Part shown: piece by piece, positions 60,076 to 64,000 of the stretch
Numbering within the stretch: position 1 is the stretch's first letter
Layout: every line of letters begins with the position of its first letter
Origin: Kingella oralis
GTDB lineage: Bacteria > Pseudomonadota > Gammaproteobacteria > Burkholderiales > Neisseriaceae
Reading direction: 5' to 3'
DNA length: 64,000 bases
Assembly (NCBI RefSeq): GCF_014054985.1
Contig: NZ_CP059569.1
Location: forward strand, 2,046,001 to 2,110,000
The notes under the pieces: model-generated
Database searches by the model: none
What the model was told of the DNA's origin: nothing
The model's input: the letters and a program-made list of their open reading frames with translations, nothing else
Made by a program: the position numbers and the translations under genes

Positions 60076-60804
60076 TCAGTAAGACGAATCAACCACAACT
60101 TCTTCGCCGTAACCGCCGTTCACGGGCAAGGGGCGGTTGGTGCTCACGGCCGAGCGAATCACGCGGATGCCGCGGATGCCGGCTTCGCGCGCGGCCAATA
60201 CGTCATCGTTGCTGTCGCCGTAGTGGATTTTGGATTGGGCTTTAACGATGTACGCCGTTTTGTCGTATTTGTATGGCGCAACGGGCGTGTCGCGGGTGTA
60301 GCTGATGGGCTTCATGTTTTTCACGCCAAAGGTGCGTTCCAAGATTTTGGCAAGTTGGTCCATGGTGCCGTCTTTGTGTTTTTTGGCGGGGGTGCGCCCG
60401 GTGATGAACACCACTTGGTCGCCGCGCGCTTGGTGCATTTCAATGATTTTTTTCGCCGATTCTTTGGGGATGGAGCTCAAATCGCAGCCGTCGGCAACGT
60501 AGTCCCAGAATTTTTGGTTGTGCAGGTATTCATAGCCGTTGGGCGACCATTTGTTGCGGCCGTAGTAAAAGCATTGCGAAGACACCAGCACGGTATCGTC
60601 GATGTCAAAGCTCACGGTCATCGGGGGCATGTCTTTGATGCTTTCGCGGATTTCGTCCACAGTTACCCAGCGCACATCGGGGCTTTTCACGATGTCGGCA
60701 GCGGTTACGCCTTTGTGGTCGTAAGGCACTTTGGGGCCTTTGGCCAAAGCGGGGATGGCAGCAAGCATCAGGGCGGCGAACACGGTTTTTTTCATGATTG
60801 ACAT
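60076..60804 (-). CDS. aphA: Class B acid phosphatase
   Basis: 242 residues with a signal peptide (MKKTVFAALMLAAIPALA, after an MSI leader). FDIDDTVL (66-73) has the nucleophile aspartates of the HAD/DDDD superfamily; FITGR and YGDSNDDVLAA complete the site. Periplasmic phosphatase acting on nucleotides and other monoesters. AGGAG six bases before the first ATG. Monocistronic. Confidence 0.93.
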   Translation of the reverse strand: MSIMKKTVFAALMLAAIPALAKGPKVPYDHKGVTAADIVKSPDVRWVTVDEIRESIKDMPPMTVSFDIDDTVLVSSQCFYYGRNKWSPNGYEYLHNQKFWDYVADGCDLSSIPKESAKKIIEMHQARGDQVVFITGRTPAKKHKDGTMDQLAKILERTFGVKNMKPISYTRDTPVAPYKYDKTAYIVKAQSKIHYGDSNDDVLAAREAGIRGIRVIRSAVSTNRPLPVNGGYGEEVVVDSSY

Positions 60805-60897
60805 GGTTGGCTCCTATCAAAAGGGGTTAAGATTTGTTTACAGAAAAACGGCGATATTTTACGTTAGTTAATTTGGTTTAGCAATTGGGGACAAGAC

Positions 60898-60940
60898 GGT
60901 TTTCAGGCTGCCGATTGCGCATCAAGGCAGCCTGAAAACC
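60898..60940. repeat. DUS pair between aphA and cls
   Basis: GGTTTTCAGGCTGCC and GGCAGCCTGAAAACC; could terminate the minus-strand cls transcript. Confidence 0.65.
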
Positions 60941-60962
60941 GAAGGCGGCAACGGCGTTAAAA

Positions 60963-62450
60963 CTACAGCAGCGGGCTAAACAGCCGCACCACGTTTTCCA
61001 CCAGCCCCCAAACCTTGTCGCGCTGCTGCCAATGCGTGGGCGAAATCAAATGGCTGCTGTGCAAATATTGCTGCTGCAACTGCGCGATGGCTTGCGTGGC
61101 GGGCGCATCGTAAATCGCCAGGCTGATTTCCAAGTTCAAAAAGAAGCTGCGCATATCCATGTTCACCGTACCGAACAGCGCGTAATCGTTGTCCACCGTC
61201 AGCGTTTTCGCGTGCAGCAAGCCGCCGTGAAACAGCGCAATTTTTACCCCTGCATTCAACAGATTGGGATAATACGCCCGCGAAGCCCAGCGCACGAGCA
61301 ACGAATCCACCTTCGCCGGCAAAATCAAGGTAACGTCCACGCCGCGCTTGGCGGCCGTGGTCAGCGCGGTGAGCAGCAATTCGTCGGGCACGAAATACGG
61401 CGTGGTAATCATCACGCGCGATTTCGCCGCATGGATGGCGCACACGATGGTTTCGTAAATCACGGGGTCAGATTGGTTGGGCGCAGACGGAATCACTTGG
61501 GCAACCGCGTCGCCCGATTGGCGTTTAATCGTAAGCAATTCGGGGATTTTGTCGCTAATTTGCTCAATTTGCTGCTGCACTTCGGTTAGATTTTCATCCG
61601 TTTCCACCGCCACATCGGCATAAAACACCGCCGCCAGTTCCAACACCATTTCGCCGCGGCACCGCATCATCACGTCCACCCATTCGCCCACGCCCGCGCC
61701 TTGCTTGAAAAACCGCGGGTCCACCAAATTGAAGCTGCCCGTGTAGGCAATCAGATTATCCACAATCAAAATTTTGCGGTGGTTGCGCAAATCGCTGCGC
61801 GCGAAAACCGTTTTGAACACGCCCACAGGCAGCGCAGGCACAATCCGCACGCCCGCTTCGCGCAACTGCGTTTCCCATTCGCTGCCCAAAAATACGCCGC
61901 TGCCCACTGCATCCGCCAAAATCGTGCATTCCACGCCGCGCTTCGCCGCATCGCGCACCGCGCTGAGCAACGTTTGAATTTTCCCTTGCGGCTCAATAAT
62001 GTAAAACGCCAGCGCGCACGTTTGCTGGGCAGCCTGAATGTCCGCCAGCATGGCATCAATAATTTCATCCGTTTGCGTGAGCAAGCGCATGGCGTTGTTT
62101 TCGCTCGGCGCCAGCCCCGTAACGCTGGTGGCAACATGGCTGATGCCTTGATAACGCTGCTGCATTTGGCGGTTCAGCTCGGCATTGCCATCGCCCAAAT
62201 GCTGCTCGGCAAACGCGCGGTAAAACGCATTCATCTGCTCGCTGCGCTTGGCGCGCGCCGTGCCCAGCCGTGGCTCGCCAATCACAAAATACGCAATCAC
62301 GCCAAACACGGGAAACACAAACAAAATGATGAGCCACGCAAACGCCGTGCCCGTATTGCGCTGCTTATACAGCACGCGAACCACGCAGGCGACTACCGCC
62401 AAAACGTGCAGCCAAAGAAAGACCTGCGCCCAAGAAATATCAAAATCCAT
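60963..62450 (-). CDS. cls: Cardiolipin synthase
   Basis: 495 residues from MDFDISWAQVFLWLHVL; a TTG 15 bases upstream is less likely. Two N-terminal membrane helices, then two phospholipase D HKD motifs: NHRKILIVDNLIAYTGSFN and LHAKTLTVDNDYALFGTVN. It makes cardiolipin from phosphatidylglycerol (ClsA layout). Monocistronic. Confidence 0.94.
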   Translation of the reverse strand: MDFDISWAQVFLWLHVLAVVACVVRVLYKQRNTGTAFAWLIILFVFPVFGVIAYFVIGEPRLGTARAKRSEQMNAFYRAFAEQHLGDGNAELNRQMQQRYQGISHVATSVTGLAPSENNAMRLLTQTDEIIDAMLADIQAAQQTCALAFYIIEPQGKIQTLLSAVRDAAKRGVECTILADAVGSGVFLGSEWETQLREAGVRIVPALPVGVFKTVFARSDLRNHRKILIVDNLIAYTGSFNLVDPRFFKQGAGVGEWVDVMMRCRGEMVLELAAVFYADVAVETDENLTEVQQQIEQISDKIPELLTIKRQSGDAVAQVIPSAPNQSDPVIYETIVCAIHAAKSRVMITTPYFVPDELLLTALTTAAKRGVDVTLILPAKVDSLLVRWASRAYYPNLLNAGVKIALFHGGLLHAKTLTVDNDYALFGTVNMDMRSFFLNLEISLAIYDAPATQAIAQLQQQYLHSSHLISPTHWQQRDKVWGLVENVVRLFSPLL

Positions 62451-62516
62451 GTTTACCCCGTTCAATCAATTAAATATCGGCAGCCTGAAATTCTAACCGC
62501 GTTTCGTTTGCATAAA

Positions 62517-62559
62517 AAGGCAGCCTGAAAACATCAAACCGTTTTCAGGCTGCCTTTTG
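62517..62559 (-). terminator. DUS-pair terminator after rpsJ
   Basis: AAGGCAGCCTGAAAAC and GTTTTCAGGCTGCCTT form a perfect stem ten bases beyond the rpsJ stop. Confidence 0.7.
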
Positions 62560-62568
62560 ATTCAGCGA

Positions 62569-62880
62569 TTATTGAACTTTAATTTCAACATCCACGCCTG
62601 CCGGCAAGTCCAGCTTCATCAGCGCATCGGTTGTTTTGTCGGTCCAATCCACGATGTCCATCAAGCGCAAGTGCGTGCGGATTTCCAATTGTTCACGCGA
62701 AGTTTTGTTCACGTGGGGAGAGCGCAAAATGTTGAAACGCTCAATTTTAGTAGGCAAAGGAATCGGACCTTTTACTACTGCGCCCGTGCGTTTGGCGGTT
62801 TCAACGATTTCTTGTGCCGAACGGTCAATCAAGCTGTAATCATACGCTTTCAAGCGGATACGGATTTTTTGGTTTGCCAT
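62569..62880 (-). CDS. rpsJ: 30S ribosomal protein S10
   Basis: 103 residues. RIRLKAYDYSLIDRSAQEIVE and GPIPLPTKIERFNILRSPHVNK are the S10/NusE signatures. It also joins transcription antitermination. It lies 17 bases after tuf, as in the str to S10 junction, but a DUS terminator and cls follow instead of rplC. Confidence 0.98.
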   Translation of the reverse strand: MANQKIRIRLKAYDYSLIDRSAQEIVETAKRTGAVVKGPIPLPTKIERFNILRSPHVNKTSREQLEIRTHLRLMDIVDWTDKTTDALMKLDLPAGVDVEIKVQ

Positions 62881-62897
62881 CAGTCTGTATCCTCGTA

Positions 62898-64000
62898 TTA
62901 AGCAATAATGCTAGCCACAACGCCCGCACCTACTGTGCGACCACCTTCGCGAATCGCAAAGCGCAAGCCTTCTTCCATGGCAATCGGCGCAATCAATTCA
63001 ACGGTGATGGTTACGTTTTCACCCGGCATCACCATTTCTACGCCTTCAGACAAGGTAACCGCACCCGTTACGTCAGTAGTACGGAAGTAGAATTGTGGAC
63101 GGTAGTTGGCGAAGAATGGGGTATGACGACCACCTTCTTCTTTGCTCAATACATACACTTCGGCTTTAAATTTGGTGTGAGGGGTAATGGTGCCGGGTTT
63201 TGCCAATACTTGACCGCGTTCTACTTCTTCGCGTTTGGTACCGCGCAACAATACGCCTACGTTGTCGCCTGCTTGACCTTCGTCCAGCAATTTGCGGAAC
63301 ATTTCCACGCCTGTGCACGTGGTTTTTTGGGTGTCTTTCAAGCCTACGATTTCAATCTCGTCGCCTACGTGGATAACGCCACGTTCTACACGACCTGTTA
63401 CCACGGTACCGCGACCAGAGATGGAGAATACGTCTTCAATTGGCAACAAGAAGGGTTTGTCAATGGCGCGTTCTGGGGTAGGAATGTAGCTGTCCAAAGC
63501 AGCAGCCAATTCAAAGATTTTTTCTTTGTAGGCAGCATCGCCTTCTAGGGCTTTCAAAGCTGAACCTTGTACGATTGGGCAGTCATCACCTGGGAAATCG
63601 TAGCTAGACAACAAGTCGCGGATTTCCATTTCTACTAATTCCAACAACTCAGCATCGTCCACCATGTCACATTTGTTCATAAACACGATGATGTAAGGTA
63701 CGCCTACTTGGCGGGCCAACAAGATGTGTTCACGCGTTTGGGGCATAGGACCGTCAGCAGCAGATACCACCAAGATGGCGCCGTCCATTTGCGCTGCGCC
63801 TGTAATCATGTTTTTCACATAGTCGGCGTGCCCTGGGCAGTCTACGTGTGCGTAGTGGCGAGTTTCGGTTTCGTATTCAACGTGTGCGGTGTTAATGGTA
63901 ATACCGCGTGCTTTTTCTTCGGGTGCTGCGTCAATTTGGTCGTACGCTTTGGCTGTACCGCCGAATTTTTCTGCCAAGATGGTGGTCAGGGCAGCAGTCA
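62898..64000 (-). CDS. tuf: Elongation factor Tu (5' end outside the window)
   Basis: About 367 C-terminal residues are visible; the start and the G1 P loop lie beyond 64000. DCPGHADYVKNMITGAAQ (G3) and NKCDMVDD (G4) are present, and the C-terminus ends REGGRTVGAGVVASIIA. EF-Tu brings aminoacyl-tRNA to the ribosome. Followed by rpsJ. Confidence 0.98.
   Translation of the reverse strand, partial: TAALTTILAEKFGGTAKAYDQIDAAPEEKARGITINTAHVEYETETRHYAHVDCPGHADYVKNMITGAAQMDGAILVVSAADGPMPQTREHILLARQVGVPYIIVFMNKCDMVDDAELLELVEMEIRDLLSSYDFPGDDCPIVQGSALKALEGDAAYKEKIFELAAALDSYIPTPERAIDKPFLLPIEDVFSISGRGTVVTGRVERGVIHVGDEIEIVGLKDTQKTTCTGVEMFRKLLDEGQAGDNVGVLLRGTKREEVERGQVLAKPGTITPHTKFKAEVYVLSKEEGGRHTPFFANYRPQFYFRTTDVTGAVTLSEGVEMVMPGENVTITVELIAPIAMEEGLRFAIREGGRTVGAGVVASIIA

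Larger units (their letters stand above)
1..64000. repeat. Dispersed DNA uptake sequences (Kingella dialect)
   Basis: AGGCAGCCTGAA and its complement TTCAGGCTGCCT recur across the whole window, in both orientations. They lie in intergenic DNA, as head-to-head pairs that form hairpins behind genes, and inside coding regions, where they read as GSLK, RQPE, FSGCL, FRLP or FQAA. In Neisseriaceae such 12-mers are the signal for DNA uptake in natural transformation; this variant is the one known from Kingella. Shorter or one-mismatch copies are also common. I did not make an exact count. Confidence 0.95.

Noticed and set aside
59845..60801. 318-codon plus-strand frame opposite aphA
   Set aside because: Antisense to a clear acid phosphatase, and its start lies in the rpsO leader.
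61701..62528. 275-codon plus-strand frame opposite cls
   Set aside because: Antisense shadow of the cardiolipin synthase gene.

Overview
The window reads as chromosomal DNA of a Neisseriaceae bacterium, most likely Kingella or a near relative. The main reason is the DNA uptake sequence (DUS) dialect: AGGCAGCCTGAA and its complement occur roughly once per 500 bp by eye, inside genes and as inverted pairs behind them. This is the dialect known from Kingella, not the Neisseria ATGCCGTCTGAA form. The gene content agrees: Acp-type surface protein, a Slam-type surface lipoprotein, a giant trimeric autotransporter, ATP synthase and ribosomal operons, and Neisseriaceae-type dRS3 and Correia-like repeats. 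Both ends are cut: a C-terminal fragment lies at the left and tuf runs off the right.

Layout. 0-5 kb: acp; rplM-rpsI; a GT2 glycosyltransferase with a C8 tract; apaH; a frameshifted epimerase. 5-16.8 kb is accessory: a TbpB-like lipoprotein with a long Pro-Thr repeat, many small exported or membrane proteins, a GbsR/MarR regulator with membrane genes, an HxlR regulator divergent from a small cluster, and a twin-AAA+ ATPase. 17-22.8 kb: edd (with a HexR-like palindrome), a GNAT protein, zwf and a CLC channel. 23.5-31.3 kb: a 2608-residue trimeric autotransporter with a perfect FNR-type box at its promoter. 32-36.3 kb: ppk2 and secA. 36.5-43.4 kb: the complete atpIBEFHAGDC operon on the minus strand. 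43.5-44.5 kb: a MetQ lipoprotein.

45.1-49.3 kb holds the most interesting cluster: FimV-like TPR protein, receiver-like protein, small Ras-like GTPase, a roadblock-like protein and a classical roadblock/LC7 protein in one tight plus-strand operon. It looks like a complete small-GTPase switch module, possibly for cell polarity or type IV pili; the function is inferred only. tRNA-Phe, a zinc metallopeptidase and L-lactate dehydrogenase follow.

51.5-64 kb: small exported proteins, ispF, dnaJ, the queuosine genes yhhQ (behind a probable preQ1-I riboswitch) and queF, obg, nth, rpsO, aphA, a cardiolipin synthase, rpsJ and tuf. zwf with edd supplies the first and third enzymes of the Entner-Doudoroff route; pgl and eda are not in the window. 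I saw no CRISPR array, rRNA, transposase gene or prophage.
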